Below, piece by piece: positions 52,216-61,105 of a stretch of 64,000 nt of DNA. This stretch comes from a virus. Position numbers and translations under genes: made by a program. Below the pieces are notes generated by a model that worked only from the letters and a program-made list of their open reading frames with translations, made no database searches and was not told the origin of the DNA. Where the stretch lies: IMG/VR virus record IMGVR_UViG_3300043137_000362, positions 1 to 64,000 of that record; one strand, given 5' to 3'. Position 1 is the stretch's first letter. Every line of letters starts with the position of its first letter.

Positions 52216-52771
52216 AGTTAAAAAATTTGAAATCATCTTTATATTTTTCTTTAACCCAATCTTTTATCCAAACATCCTTGTAATAAAATTTGTATAATTT
52301 ATCACTATTTAAATTGGGATGGGTTTCCCACATTAAGTTTCTGTTTAAGTGTGGAATGTTAATGTTGTTAATATTTAGTTTTTTTAAAACGAATTTTAAA
52401 TCATCATTAAAATTTTCATATCTACCAACGAACGATATTTTTTTAGTATTCGTCTTTCCGTGATTTGTGAAATAGGTTTGTGGAAAATATAGATAATCTA
52501 AATTATCTATTCTTTGGATGAAATTGGAAAATGATTGAGATTTACCATCACGTTTTGTGTGGTCATACCATGATGCTAGACGTGTAAATGGGTTTCTTAC
52601 AAATGTAAAAATAAAATAATCCTCAATATTACCCAATTCATTAATAGTTCCATGAGACATAATAGTTTCAGTTCCATCAATATTTGACAATATTTCGGTT
52701 ATGGATGAACCTCCAGTTTTGGGAATATGAATATATGCCCATTTATATTTGTGGTTGATTAATAACCCCAC
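52199..52771 (-). CDS. Sulfotransferase-like protein
   Basis: This 190-residue protein fits the sulfotransferase family that uses PAPS. The 5'-phosphosulfate loop is AYIHIPKTGGSSI (12-24), and the 3'-phosphate region is FIFTFVRNPFTRLASWY (53-69) with Arg59 and Ser67. The C-terminal half (FVGRYENFNDDLKFVLKKL) also fits. The start codon is GTG (GTGGGGTTATTA). It lies just downstream of the 59-residue gene and overlaps the GIY-YIG gene. Sulfation of a sugar or protein is the inferred reaction; it could act on the island's glycan. Confidence 0.82.
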   Translation of the reverse strand: MGLLINHKYKWAYIHIPKTGGSSITEILSNIDGTETIMSHGTINELGNIEDYFIFTFVRNPFTRLASWYDHTKRDGKSQSFSNFIQRIDNLDYLYFPQTYFTNHGKTNTKKISFVGRYENFNDDLKFVLKKLNINNINIPHLNRNLMWETHPNLNSDKLYKFYYKDVWIKDWVKEKYKDDFKFFNYELDI

Positions 52772-52781
52772 TTACTAAAAT

Positions 52782-52961
52782 TTAGCGTTTGATTGAATCC
52801 GAATATTTCTTCTCTAATAATTTACCACCTCTTGCTTTCGCAATAGCTTGTTCATCTTTTTGAAGTTTCTTTGAATCAACTGATAATGGTGTCTTATCCT
52901 TTGATTTGTCTGCTAATTTAGAAAATGCAGATTGTTTGTATAATTCTTCGATTGTTGCCAT
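52782..52961 (-). CDS. Small hydrophilic protein of 59 residues
   Basis: I start this gene at the ATG giving MATIEELYKQSAF, because AAGGA lies nine bases upstream and the TATATTTATA motif lies 19 bases upstream; a longer frame from further upstream would run through the promoter-like region. The protein is charged (LADKSKDKTPLSVD and KARGGKLLEKKYSDS) with no recognised family. It sits between virion-protein genes and the sulfotransferase. Confidence 0.6.
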   Translation of the reverse strand: MATIEELYKQSAFSKLADKSKDKTPLSVDSKKLQKDEQAIAKARGGKLLEKKYSDSIKR

Positions 52962-52980
52962 TATATTATTCCTTATATAG

Positions 52981-52990
52981 TATAAATATA
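52981..52990 (-). promoter_or_regulatory. Late-promoter candidate upstream of the 59-residue gene
   Basis: Coding-strand TATATTTATA, 19 bases before the chosen ATG, with AAGGA between motif and start. Confidence 0.5.
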
Positions 52991-52992
52991 GA

Positions 52993-54069
52993 TTAAGTAT
53001 CAAAACGTATTATGAAGTTAATATCATAATCCGGTAAGTTTTTAATTGGTTGTGGTAATTTAGCAATTGCAACCATATCATTATTATCATCATATAGACC
53101 AATAGTAGTGATATAGGTTGAAATATATGAACCAGTCGGGTCAACCGAACCAAAGTTATAATAATCATCCCACGAACCAGTTGAAGAACCCATAGTTCCA
53201 TAGAACTCTTCCTTTCTACTGATGTCTAAGATTTCTTTCATAGTTCTAATTCCGCCAGGAGAGTTATTTGTGGTTGGTGTAGTTTCAAACTCATATGAAC
53301 CACTTAATGTTATATTAATTGCAGATGGATTTTGTGAATAATTAAATTCTCCGGCTCTAGCAGTAATTAATACTTCGGTTTCATATATAGTTTGAGTAGA
53401 ACGATATTCCAATGTATAATTCTCTAATGTAATGCCCGTTAATACAAGTGTTCCATCTGAATAGAAAACATTTCCATATAAAAGTTGACTTATATCAATT
53501 CCATTAAAGTCTAATTTATTTTTAAATGAAACTAAATTGTTCTCAAAATCAATTTGAAGAATATAATGTTCATCCGAATCACCATCAAATGTTAAAATAC
53601 AAAAACCAGTTTCCAAATCTAATGATGTCATTGTAATCTCATAATAAACCGAATCATCCGAAATGACAAGTTTATTATTTTCAACATCCATACTCTCCAA
53701 TCTATATGTTGGATTTGGGGCTATTATTTTACCATACCCATCATCAATATATGTCTTTTGAGTAGCTTCATTAGTTAAATTAATAGAATGACGTTTTATT
53801 TGTTCGCCAAATTTGTTTCTATCAATATCAATTACATATATAGTATCCGAAATAACTCGTTCGGTTTGTATATTTGCTATGTTTTTGGTGCTACCAAAAA
53901 GAGTTACGACATTACCTTCGTTTGAATAATATTTTGATTTAATCGAACGATAAGCCGGATTACTACCTGATAAAATACTTACAGGGTATTCCGATTGATT
54001 AGTATTCCAAAGTTTATAAACTTGGAATTTCCTTTTCGATACGTTTGATTTTGGTATTGATTTAAACAT
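52993..54069 (-). CDS. Virion structural protein, paralogue of the 408-residue protein
   Basis: This 358-residue protein is a divergent paralogue of the next gene upstream. Shared elements include FNYSQNPSAI against FNFSNNPTFV and a C-terminal ITTIGLYDDNNDMVAIAKL then PQPIKNLPDYDINFII, matching ITTVGLYNDANEMIAVAKT and its tail. The middle contains strand-rich sequence typical of phage tail or baseplate proteins. It has its own promoter-like motif 17 bases upstream, after a strong terminator. TAGGAA precedes the ATG. Exact role unknown. Confidence 0.75.
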   Translation of the reverse strand: MFKSIPKSNVSKRKFQVYKLWNTNQSEYPVSILSGSNPAYRSIKSKYYSNEGNVVTLFGSTKNIANIQTERVISDTIYVIDIDRNKFGEQIKRHSINLTNEATQKTYIDDGYGKIIAPNPTYRLESMDVENNKLVISDDSVYYEITMTSLDLETGFCILTFDGDSDEHYILQIDFENNLVSFKNKLDFNGIDISQLLYGNVFYSDGTLVLTGITLENYTLEYRSTQTIYETEVLITARAGEFNYSQNPSAINITLSGSYEFETTPTTNNSPGGIRTMKEILDISRKEEFYGTMGSSTGSWDDYYNFGSVDPTGSYISTYITTIGLYDDNNDMVAIAKLPQPIKNLPDYDINFIIRFDT

Positions 54070-54086
54070 AATAATTTCCTACTCTA

Positions 54087-54096
54087 TATAAATATT
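54087..54096 (-). promoter_or_regulatory. Late-promoter candidate just after a terminator
   Basis: Coding-strand AATATTTATA followed by TAGAG, one mismatch from the motif, 17 bases before the ATG. It lies directly downstream of a strong terminator, so the next gene needs a promoter here. This is the best single argument that the motif is a promoter. Confidence 0.6.
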
Positions 54097-54104
54097 AGTT
54101 AAAC

Positions 54105-54128
54105 AAAAAACCCCCATTTAAGGGGGTT
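54105..54128 (-). terminator. Rho-independent terminator after the 408-residue virion gene
   Basis: On the minus strand AACCCCC and GGGGGTT form a seven-base-pair stem with a six-base loop, followed by a run of T. It ends the upstream transcript. Confidence 0.92.
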
Positions 54129-54149
54129 CTTAGTAATATAGAATTGTGA

Positions 54150-55376
54150 TTAGAAATCTAATTTAACTTTGATTAGGATTTCCTTATCAAATGATTTTGG
54201 AATCGGTTGTGATGTTTTAGCAACTGCAATCATTTCGTTTGCATCGTTGTATAAACCAACCGTTGTAATAAATGTTTTAGGGTCTCTTTCAAATGTTGAT
54301 TCTGCAAAAGTTCCATCTGAACCACTTACGAATGTAGGGTTGTTTGAGAAGTTAAATTCTCTGTTTGTTGCTCTTACAAAATAGTGTGCAGTTGAAACGT
54401 TTTCAGTTCTTCTTGCTTGGAAATCACCACCACCCTTAATTGCGTTATGTAATAAGAATTGATTTTGTCCTTCATATGCAACACCAGTGTAAATTGATTT
54501 ACCACCTACTGAACCACTATCGATTGATGTTCCAATTGTGTTTTCAATTGCTTGTGGATTCAATACTACCAAACCTTGGTCTGGATAAAATAATCCAAAA
54601 CCTTGTCCATTTGATGCAGTTAATGAATTTATAGTTGCTTCGTTTTCAGTTCCTAAATTTAATGAACCACTACCAACGTAGAATACTCTACCTGCTTTAC
54701 CAACTGTGTCAGAGAATTTCTTACCCGAATCATCGATAAGTGTAATTGTTCCCAATGAACCACTTAGGTTTAATGACCAGTTACCGGCATCCATCGTTTC
54801 TTTGTATCTACTACGAGCTACATTAATAACGTAAATATCCGAAGAATCATGAACACCATCTGCAGATGAAGAATAGAATGTAAAATAATTATCATCTTGT
54901 TCTAATAAAATAGAACGATATTGTGCATAAGTTGCTTTAGTTGCTAAGGTTGATGTATCATCATTTGTTAGAGATACTGAACCACTTGCAGTTTTGTGTC
55001 CGTATGCAACTGCGTATTGAACTGCAGCACCTTCATCCGTTGCTGGGTCTGTTGAATATACGTTTGTATAATAATTTTTAGAAGTAGCAGATTGAGTCGA
55101 TGATGTATAGAATGAAGTTAAACTTCCCGTATCACCACTCCAAAGACCAGTAGTTACGATTTCTACCTTACCTGTTACTTGGTCAAATTCACCAAATCTT
55201 TTATAAATTCCCGTAGAGATTGAACCTCCTTGAGAACCCAATTTATCACCACCCGTTAGGTATTGATTGATAATTTGTGTTAATTGCTCAGATGTAAGAT
55301 TTCCTTGTTGACCGTTTAAATACGTTGCCAACTCTGAAGTTAAATTTACACCTGCTTGTCCTGTAATTTGTGCCAT
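54150..55376 (-). CDS. Major virion or tail structural protein, function unknown
   Basis: This 408-residue protein resembles structural proteins found in marine T4-like phages but without a secure T4 counterpart. Recognisable blocks are SISTGIYKRFGEF, GAAVQYAVAYGHKTASGS, YAQYRSILLEQDDN, IYVINVARSRYKETMDAGNW, and the C-terminal EFNFSNNPTFVSGSDG plus ITTVGLYNDANEMIAVAKT and FDKEILIKVKLDF. CGGAGAG lies upstream of the ATG. It is followed by a strong terminator, and codon content suggests good expression. A sheath or baseplate role is possible but not shown. Confidence 0.78.
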   Translation of the reverse strand: MAQITGQAGVNLTSELATYLNGQQGNLTSEQLTQIINQYLTGGDKLGSQGGSISTGIYKRFGEFDQVTGKVEIVTTGLWSGDTGSLTSFYTSSTQSATSKNYYTNVYSTDPATDEGAAVQYAVAYGHKTASGSVSLTNDDTSTLATKATYAQYRSILLEQDDNYFTFYSSSADGVHDSSDIYVINVARSRYKETMDAGNWSLNLSGSLGTITLIDDSGKKFSDTVGKAGRVFYVGSGSLNLGTENEATINSLTASNGQGFGLFYPDQGLVVLNPQAIENTIGTSIDSGSVGGKSIYTGVAYEGQNQFLLHNAIKGGGDFQARRTENVSTAHYFVRATNREFNFSNNPTFVSGSDGTFAESTFERDPKTFITTVGLYNDANEMIAVAKTSQPIPKSFDKEILIKVKLDF

Positions 55377-55395
55377 ATCTTTTTACTCTCCGTTA

Positions 55396-56025
55396 TTATT
55401 TTGGTTGCACATATGTCACGGTCACCGGGATTGATTGAGAACCACCAGTTTCGTTACCATATACGGTAATTGTAGTTTTAATAGTTGTTGTAATGTTTGG
55501 ATTAGGAATGAAAGTAAATGCTAATCCTCTTTCTACTGCCGCAGTTGTTGTGATTTCATCACCTAAGAATACTGGAATAGTTCCACTTCCTGCTGCTAAA
55601 CCACTACCAACGATAGAACCTGCGTTTTTATTTGCAAGAACAATAGTATATCCAGATTGTGTATTACCACTTGGAGATGTAGTTGGTGTCAAAGAAACCT
55701 GACCTGAATTCTGATTTACAGAAATTGATGGAACACCAAATTCTACTTTAGGAATTTTAGTTGTGCCTTTTGGTAAAGTTACTAATCTGTATCTTAAAAC
55801 TTGTGTTTCATCCGGTGAAGCTTCTGTCACAGGAATTGCTCTAATCGCAGCATCATAGTATGCAGAACCCTTTGGGTGTGCTGGTTCGTATAATGTATAA
55901 TCGATTTCGTCATCACCTAATGCGAACTTCGTAATGTTTAATCCTTCACCTGTTGCTAATTTTTCTCTACCTTTTTTGGTAAGAATTGCATCAACGGTAA
56001 TTTCTGAATTGTCTAAATAAGCCAT
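55396..56025 (-). CDS. Virion structural protein, function unknown
   Basis: This 209-residue protein starts YLDNSEITVDAILTKKGREK, then LNITKFALGDDEIDYTLYEP and SAYYDAAIRAIPVTEASPDE, a pattern I recall from structural proteins of marine T4-like phages. The C-terminal part is beta-rich, with a repeat-like SGYTIVLANKNAGSIVGSG. No enzyme motif is present. GAGG lies before the ATG and a TATATTTATA motif lies 27 bases upstream. It is placed between the large baseplate-like protein and the 408-residue protein. Confidence 0.72.
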   Translation of the reverse strand: MAYLDNSEITVDAILTKKGREKLATGEGLNITKFALGDDEIDYTLYEPAHPKGSAYYDAAIRAIPVTEASPDETQVLRYRLVTLPKGTTKIPKVEFGVPSISVNQNSGQVSLTPTTSPSGNTQSGYTIVLANKNAGSIVGSGLAAGSGTIPVFLGDEITTTAAVERGLAFTFIPNPNITTTIKTTITVYGNETGGSQSIPVTVTYVQPK

Positions 56026-56052
56026 AATTTTTATTCCTCTTTACTTTCAGTA

Positions 56053-56062
56053 TATAAATATA
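56053..56062 (-). promoter_or_regulatory. Late-promoter candidate upstream of the 209-residue gene
   Basis: Coding-strand TATATTTATA, 27 bases before the ATG, in a 68-base gap. Confidence 0.5.
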
Positions 56063-56093
56063 AGTATTTTATAAAATTAAATATTTTTCAATA

Positions 56094-59000
56094 TTACTCA
56101 ACTTCTAATATTGGTTCACCACTTCCTCTACCTGTGTTAGAAACTTTCAATGTATTTGGATTCGTAGTAAATGTTACAACTGCATCACCACCATCTAATG
56201 TGGTTTTAGATGTTTGTTTTGAACCATTAAAGAAACTATTTTCCAAACCAGTTGTTAAATCTCCTACATTTTTATAGTGAGATGGTAAGTATCCATTTAA
56301 TGGAGTAACTTCTACAATATTTCCATTAACAGATGGTGCACTTGCATCCCAATCTAAAATAGTTATTTTATATCGGTATTCTGTTTGTGAAATCATTTCC
56401 GTTCCTAATGAAGAATCATTTGGATTTATATTTTGTGGAACATTTATAGTATAACTTTCTTTTATACGATATACTTTTTTACGTTCTTTTGTAATATTTC
56501 CAAATTTATCTAATTTAGTAATTTGTGAATTTCCATCTGAACCCCACAATCCAAATCCTTTTACTGAAATTGAATCTGGATCCATTCCTACTTGAATATA
56601 TGAAGTAGCATCATATTCACCCATTATAGATGAACCCAAATTTGCATCAATATTAAATACAATACCACCCATATCAGAACCTGAATTTATAGTCATATAT
56701 CCTCTTTGGATATTGGTAGTTGTAGTATCAATTGATGATGTAATATTTGAAACATCACCACCAACAAAAACATCAGTAATTGAAGTTATAACACCATCGT
56801 ATTGTGGATTTACAACCTCTAAATTAACATCTGATGTTGTGCTTATAATAACATTATCAATTACATCATATGTAGAAATTACGTTTGTATTGGATTCAAC
56901 ATCAATTGAAGTTTCTAATGTATTATCCGTTGCAGTTGGTTTACTCCACTTAACTTTACTTCTTTCTAAAATATGTGGTTCAATTAATAAACCAGATGAA
57001 ACCTTTGCTCGAGCAGGAACTAATGATTCTAATGTATCAAATAAAGATTTGTCAATGTATCTAACTAATTGAACATATTCATTGAAATTTAAATCATATC
57101 TATCGAAATAATAGTTTCGTAATGTAGAAAGAGATTTATATTCATCTTTATATTCATCCGATGGATCACCGATATAATCATCAATATTGAATTGTCCTAA
57201 TGATTTTAGAATATCCATATTAATCTCCTTAATTGGAGAGAAGAATAATCCTAATCTATCTGAATCAATTGGTGATTGATCAAATGATTTTTTAGTAGAA
57301 CGAGTTTTGTAATCCAACCCAATACCAGTTTCGGATTCTGAATTTATCTCATTTCCACTTAAATCATATTGTGTTTCAACTCTAAATTTATTTCCAACAT
57401 TAAAACCAGAAGAAGGAACATTTGCAGTTACACTTCTTTCATATGGTGTATAGTTATATGGATATTCTGTAATAGAATTAAATCCAGATGCAATTGCAAA
57501 TGATTCACCATAGGTATAATTCATTGCAACGTTTTTGATTTGGATTTCCATTCCTACATTTTTAGGATATTCAAAATCTAAACGGAATAATAAATCATCA
57601 GTAGATGCTGAAATGTGATTACCATCAATAGCATCGGGTAATAAAGCGTGATTATCAATACGTGATTCGTTCAATGCAGTTGACCATACTCTAACCTCAT
57701 CAATTGAACCGGTAAATCCATTACCAATAACTAATTCAGAACCACTTTTCCAAGAAGTTGTATCAATATCTAATTGAAGTTGAATTGAGCCAGAATTTCT
57801 GATTCTACCATCAAATCCTTCTTTTATATAAATGGTATATAATTCTTTAGTAGTATTGGTTGATTTATTTAATGTTAAATTGTAATACTCATCATAGAAT
57901 ACCGGAACATAATCTGTATAAACTGAATGTTCAACTCCACTACCACTAATTGTAAATTTAACTCTTCCTAAATAGTTTGAACCACTTTCGATTTCCAATC
58001 TCCAAGCATTCGAAACTTCCGCAACTAATTGGTCTTGCTTTTCAGTTGTGTTCAAGCGAATTTCTATCGAATTTGGAAAATCCGATGTTTCAACGTATTC
58101 TTTATATGGAATACTAATTTGTGATGAATTCGTTAAATTGATTGCTGCAGTTCTATCATCATATGTAAATTGTGTTACACCTGTAGAATCTGGATCTGTT
58201 GGTCCACCGAACTCCATTATAGTTAATAATGAAGCAGGAATACCATAACAAGCCATTGCAGCATGTAATGCTCGTTTAGTTCCTTTATGTTTATTAAGAT
58301 ATGGTAAGTTATTTAATAATCTTCTCCATATTTCGTTTTGTCTATCTTTTCCACTCATTGATGAAACTTCAGTTCCATCTGAATGTTTACCAAATGCATA
58401 TTCCCATAAGAATTGAGATTTAACTCCCATATCGGCATCCCATCCAAGAGATTCCAACATATGATAAATTAAATCATCCTTAATACCAGATTCATATTTG
58501 TGTTCAAGTTTTTTAGCTTGAGATATTCCTTTAATATGTGCCCATAAAATATCAAAGTGTTGACCAATCATATTAAAGAATAATACGAATTCTTGACCAT
58601 TCTCATCTTCTCTTATGTGTTGTGGTAAATTATTTACAAACGATGATACGTTGTAATAATCATAATCACGAGCAGAAGAAACAATTCCATTATACCAACT
58701 CGTAACAGAACTATCAGTCGATGCACTTAATTCATTTTGTCCTGCACCTGGATATGATAATGACGATGATTCATTATATAAGAATTTTTCAAATGAATCA
58801 AATCCACGTTTAAGTTCATTAATATTTGATACAATTTGTTTTGCTTCGTTAGATGCTGCAATTGAACTCGTATTTTCATTAAGAGATTCGTATCTAGCAT
58901 TATATCTTTCAATCGTTTCAACTTTGTAAACAAAATTATGAACACGTTCTTCTGCAGATGAATATTTAACAAAATTAGACCACCAATAATCTTCTTCGCC

Positions 59001-60752
59001 TAATACTATAATAGAACCACCATCAATTGATGTTTCTAACACTTTAGATGAGGTTACGAACTTTATATCTAAATTATCCAATGAAAATTCAGATGACGAT
59101 ATAAATTGATTTACTAAATCGGTTGAAGTAGTTGAACCACTTGCAACTAAATCATCTAATATTTGATAGCCAATATCATCACCAATATCCAAATTAAAAT
59201 TAGGAGTTAGTGGTGTGCAATCATTTACTAAATCACCTAAGATTGTGATTTGCTCAATAATTGGAATTGATTGAATTTTAGAAATCCAAAGTTGTTGGTT
59301 CGGTTGAACTGATGTTGGTAATGGTTCGTATAATTTTAAAACCAATGATTTTTCTTCTTTGATTTTCTTTTTATACTTCTGTCCATTTGAATCGAATCCT
59401 TCATCATATACAGAAAAGGTTTCGGTGTCAATTCCCCACGTTGCAATTAATTTATTATCACCATCACCAAAGTGTGCATAGTGTGTTAATAATTTAGATA
59501 TTTCATCTTTAAATAAAGAATCATCTAAAGTCATTTGGAATGCAGAACGAATATCCGAAACTACATTTCCTCTTCTAAGTTTTAAATCACCTTTATCAAA
59601 TAATATAGATATTTCTTCATTCTTACCTTCTGTTAATTCATCACCTTCAGAATTGTATGGTATTAAAATAAATTTGAATTGTATCTTATCAGTATCTTCA
59701 TTATATTCTGCATTAGCTTTTTTCAATATTTGGCTAACGTTAAATGTAGCAAGACCAGAAGGTGAAAATCTACCCAATACAAATTGAGAATCTTTTTTAG
59801 AAACGTAAATATCTACATAATTTGCATTAATAGATTGCCAACTAATATCAAATGGAACATCAAATCCTGCAAAATCTTTACCCTTAATGGTTTCAGGATA
59901 ATATATGTTTGTAATATCCGGACCAGGTAAATAAGATTTACTTAATACGTTTATTGATATTGATTGAGTTGAACCACTACCACCTCTCGATGAAACTGGT
60001 TGTAAGTATAATGTGTAATTCCCAATTCCATTTACAAATTCTGATTGAGATAAATCAATGACACCATTGGTTGGTAATTGTCTTTGAATATTACCCAATG
60101 ACATTATTACAAAATCAGAATTTTCAGATGTATATGAAATTTGTAATGGGTTTGAATCATTTATATTCCAAGTAAAATTTGTATCCGATACTGAAAGTGT
60201 TGGTGAATTTGGAGCAGGAACAACGTTGTTTTTACTAGCAACCATTTCGATGGTAGTTTGACCAATCGGTAGCGTTACTTTAAAATCACTATTGTTAGAA
60301 ACTACGTTTGTTAATGAATTCTTAACAATTGCATTAAATGAATACGTTTCACCTTTATCACCTATAAATTCTATATAATTAGGATTACCTAAATTTACAT
60401 TAATAATTGTATCGGCATTAATAGTACCAGTTTGACCATCCGATGTTCGATATGAAATTAATCCGTATTTGTATATATCTGCTTTGATTGATACAACTGC
60501 AGTAGGAATTTCAGATGGAATAATTACTTCTGGTTGAGTAAATTGTAAATTAGCATAAGGTGTATCTAATGGATTTATTTGAGTATATTCATTAGGTTGT
60601 CCATCTACCATTTTAGTGATTACAATTTGATATTGCTTAACTGATGGTGTTACGATTGGAGGGTTCGAACCGGCAGCACTTCCTGCACCACTATTTCCTC
60701 CGCTATTGTAACCAGAATTTCCACTTAAATTGTATGGGTCGTTGTATGCCAT
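56094..60752 (-). CDS. Giant baseplate or tail protein with tail-protein-I-like and LamG domains
   Basis: This 1552-residue protein has a Gly/Ser/Asn-rich N-terminus, then several beta-sandwich segments up to about 380. Around 700-850 it contains HIREDENGQEFVLFFNMIGQ, MLESLGWDADMGVK and NEIWRRLLNNLPYLNKHKGT followed by KRALHAAMACYGIP, which resembles the tail protein I (P2 gpI-like) baseplate family. Around 880-1070 a LamG-type domain follows (FPNSIEIRLNTTEKQD; FTGSIDEVRVWSTALNESRI). The C-terminal 450 residues include RNYYFDRYDLNFNEYVQLVR and an Ala/Arg turn (LVPARAKVSSGLLIEPH). It probably forms a major wedge of the baseplate. Confidence 0.78.
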   Translation of the reverse strand: MAYNDPYNLSGNSGYNSGGNSGAGSAAGSNPPIVTPSVKQYQIVITKMVDGQPNEYTQINPLDTPYANLQFTQPEVIIPSEIPTAVVSIKADIYKYGLISYRTSDGQTGTINADTIINVNLGNPNYIEFIGDKGETYSFNAIVKNSLTNVVSNNSDFKVTLPIGQTTIEMVASKNNVVPAPNSPTLSVSDTNFTWNINDSNPLQISYTSENSDFVIMSLGNIQRQLPTNGVIDLSQSEFVNGIGNYTLYLQPVSSRGGSGSTQSISINVLSKSYLPGPDITNIYYPETIKGKDFAGFDVPFDISWQSINANYVDIYVSKKDSQFVLGRFSPSGLATFNVSQILKKANAEYNEDTDKIQFKFILIPYNSEGDELTEGKNEEISILFDKGDLKLRRGNVVSDIRSAFQMTLDDSLFKDEISKLLTHYAHFGDGDNKLIATWGIDTETFSVYDEGFDSNGQKYKKKIKEEKSLVLKLYEPLPTSVQPNQQLWISKIQSIPIIEQITILGDLVNDCTPLTPNFNLDIGDDIGYQILDDLVASGSTTSTDLVNQFISSSEFSLDNLDIKFVTSSKVLETSIDGGSIIVLGEEDYWWSNFVKYSSAEERVHNFVYKVETIERYNARYESLNENTSSIAASNEAKQIVSNINELKRGFDSFEKFLYNESSSLSYPGAGQNELSASTDSSVTSWYNGIVSSARDYDYYNVSSFVNNLPQHIREDENGQEFVLFFNMIGQHFDILWAHIKGISQAKKLEHKYESGIKDDLIYHMLESLGWDADMGVKSQFLWEYAFGKHSDGTEVSSMSGKDRQNEIWRRLLNNLPYLNKHKGTKRALHAAMACYGIPASLLTIMEFGGPTDPDSTGVTQFTYDDRTAAINLTNSSQISIPYKEYVETSDFPNSIEIRLNTTEKQDQLVAEVSNAWRLEIESGSNYLGRVKFTISGSGVEHSVYTDYVPVFYDEYYNLTLNKSTNTTKELYTIYIKEGFDGRIRNSGSIQLQLDIDTTSWKSGSELVIGNGFTGSIDEVRVWSTALNESRIDNHALLPDAIDGNHISASTDDLLFRLDFEYPKNVGMEIQIKNVAMNYTYGESFAIASGFNSITEYPYNYTPYERSVTANVPSSGFNVGNKFRVETQYDLSGNEINSESETGIGLDYKTRSTKKSFDQSPIDSDRLGLFFSPIKEINMDILKSLGQFNIDDYIGDPSDEYKDEYKSLSTLRNYYFDRYDLNFNEYVQLVRYIDKSLFDTLESLVPARAKVSSGLLIEPHILERSKVKWSKPTATDNTLETSIDVESNTNVISTYDVIDNVIISTTSDVNLEVVNPQYDGVITSITDVFVGGDVSNITSSIDTTTTNIQRGYMTINSGSDMGGIVFNIDANLGSSIMGEYDATSYIQVGMDPDSISVKGFGLWGSDGNSQITKLDKFGNITKERKKVYRIKESYTINVPQNINPNDSSLGTEMISQTEYRYKITILDWDASAPSVNGNIVEVTPLNGYLPSHYKNVGDLTTGLENSFFNGSKQTSKTTLDGGDAVVTFTTNPNTLKVSNTGRGSGEPILEVE

Positions 60753-60779
60753 TAGTTAATTTCCACTTTATTTATAATT

Positions 60780-61076
60780 TTAATTTGCAGTGATTAAATA
60801 CTTTTCAGTTAATTTAGTTGATGAATTATATACTTCAATTAATTTAGAACTCGTATTTAATTCTTTCTCTCTAAAAATTAAAGTATGGGGAGTTTTATAT
60901 CCACTATCACTTCCATTAATGTATATTGAGCAATTTGTTGGAGATGAATTTACACTAAACGCAATTTCTCTATCACTTTCTACTATACTTGGTGCAGTTC
61001 CTCCACCTCCTCCGCCACCGCCGGAGTAATCATATAGATTATCAATACCAGAATCTTGTGTTAATGATTGAATCAT
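60780..61076 (-). CDS. Small PEGA-like domain protein with poly-glycine hinge
   Basis: This 98-residue protein has a short N-terminus, a run of eight glycines (residues 19-26) and a PEGA-like beta domain (about 39-98: FSVNSSPTNCSIYINGSDSG, then KTPHTLIFREKEL). PEGA domains occur in surface proteins and are thought to mediate contact with envelope components. The glycine run is GC-rich in an otherwise AT-rich region. It lies just before the giant baseplate-like gene. A tail-tip or fibre-attachment role is possible. Confidence 0.65.
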   Translation of the reverse strand: MIQSLTQDSGIDNLYDYSGGGGGGGGTAPSIVESDREIAFSVNSSPTNCSIYINGSDSGYKTPHTLIFREKELNTSSKLIEVYNSSTKLTEKYLITAN

Positions 61077-61095
61077 AATTTACTTTCTCTTTCTA

Positions 61096-61105
61096 TATAA
61101 GTATT
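61096..61105 (-). promoter_or_regulatory. Weak late-promoter candidate upstream of the PEGA gene
   Basis: Coding-strand AATACTTATA differs at two positions from the consensus, but its spacing (19 bases before the ATG) and following TAGA fit the other instances. Confidence 0.35.

Noticed and set aside
60662-60671. GGTTCGAACC resembles a tRNA T-loop
   Set aside because: It lies inside the coding frame of the baseplate-like protein, and no acceptor or anticodon stem can be folded around it.
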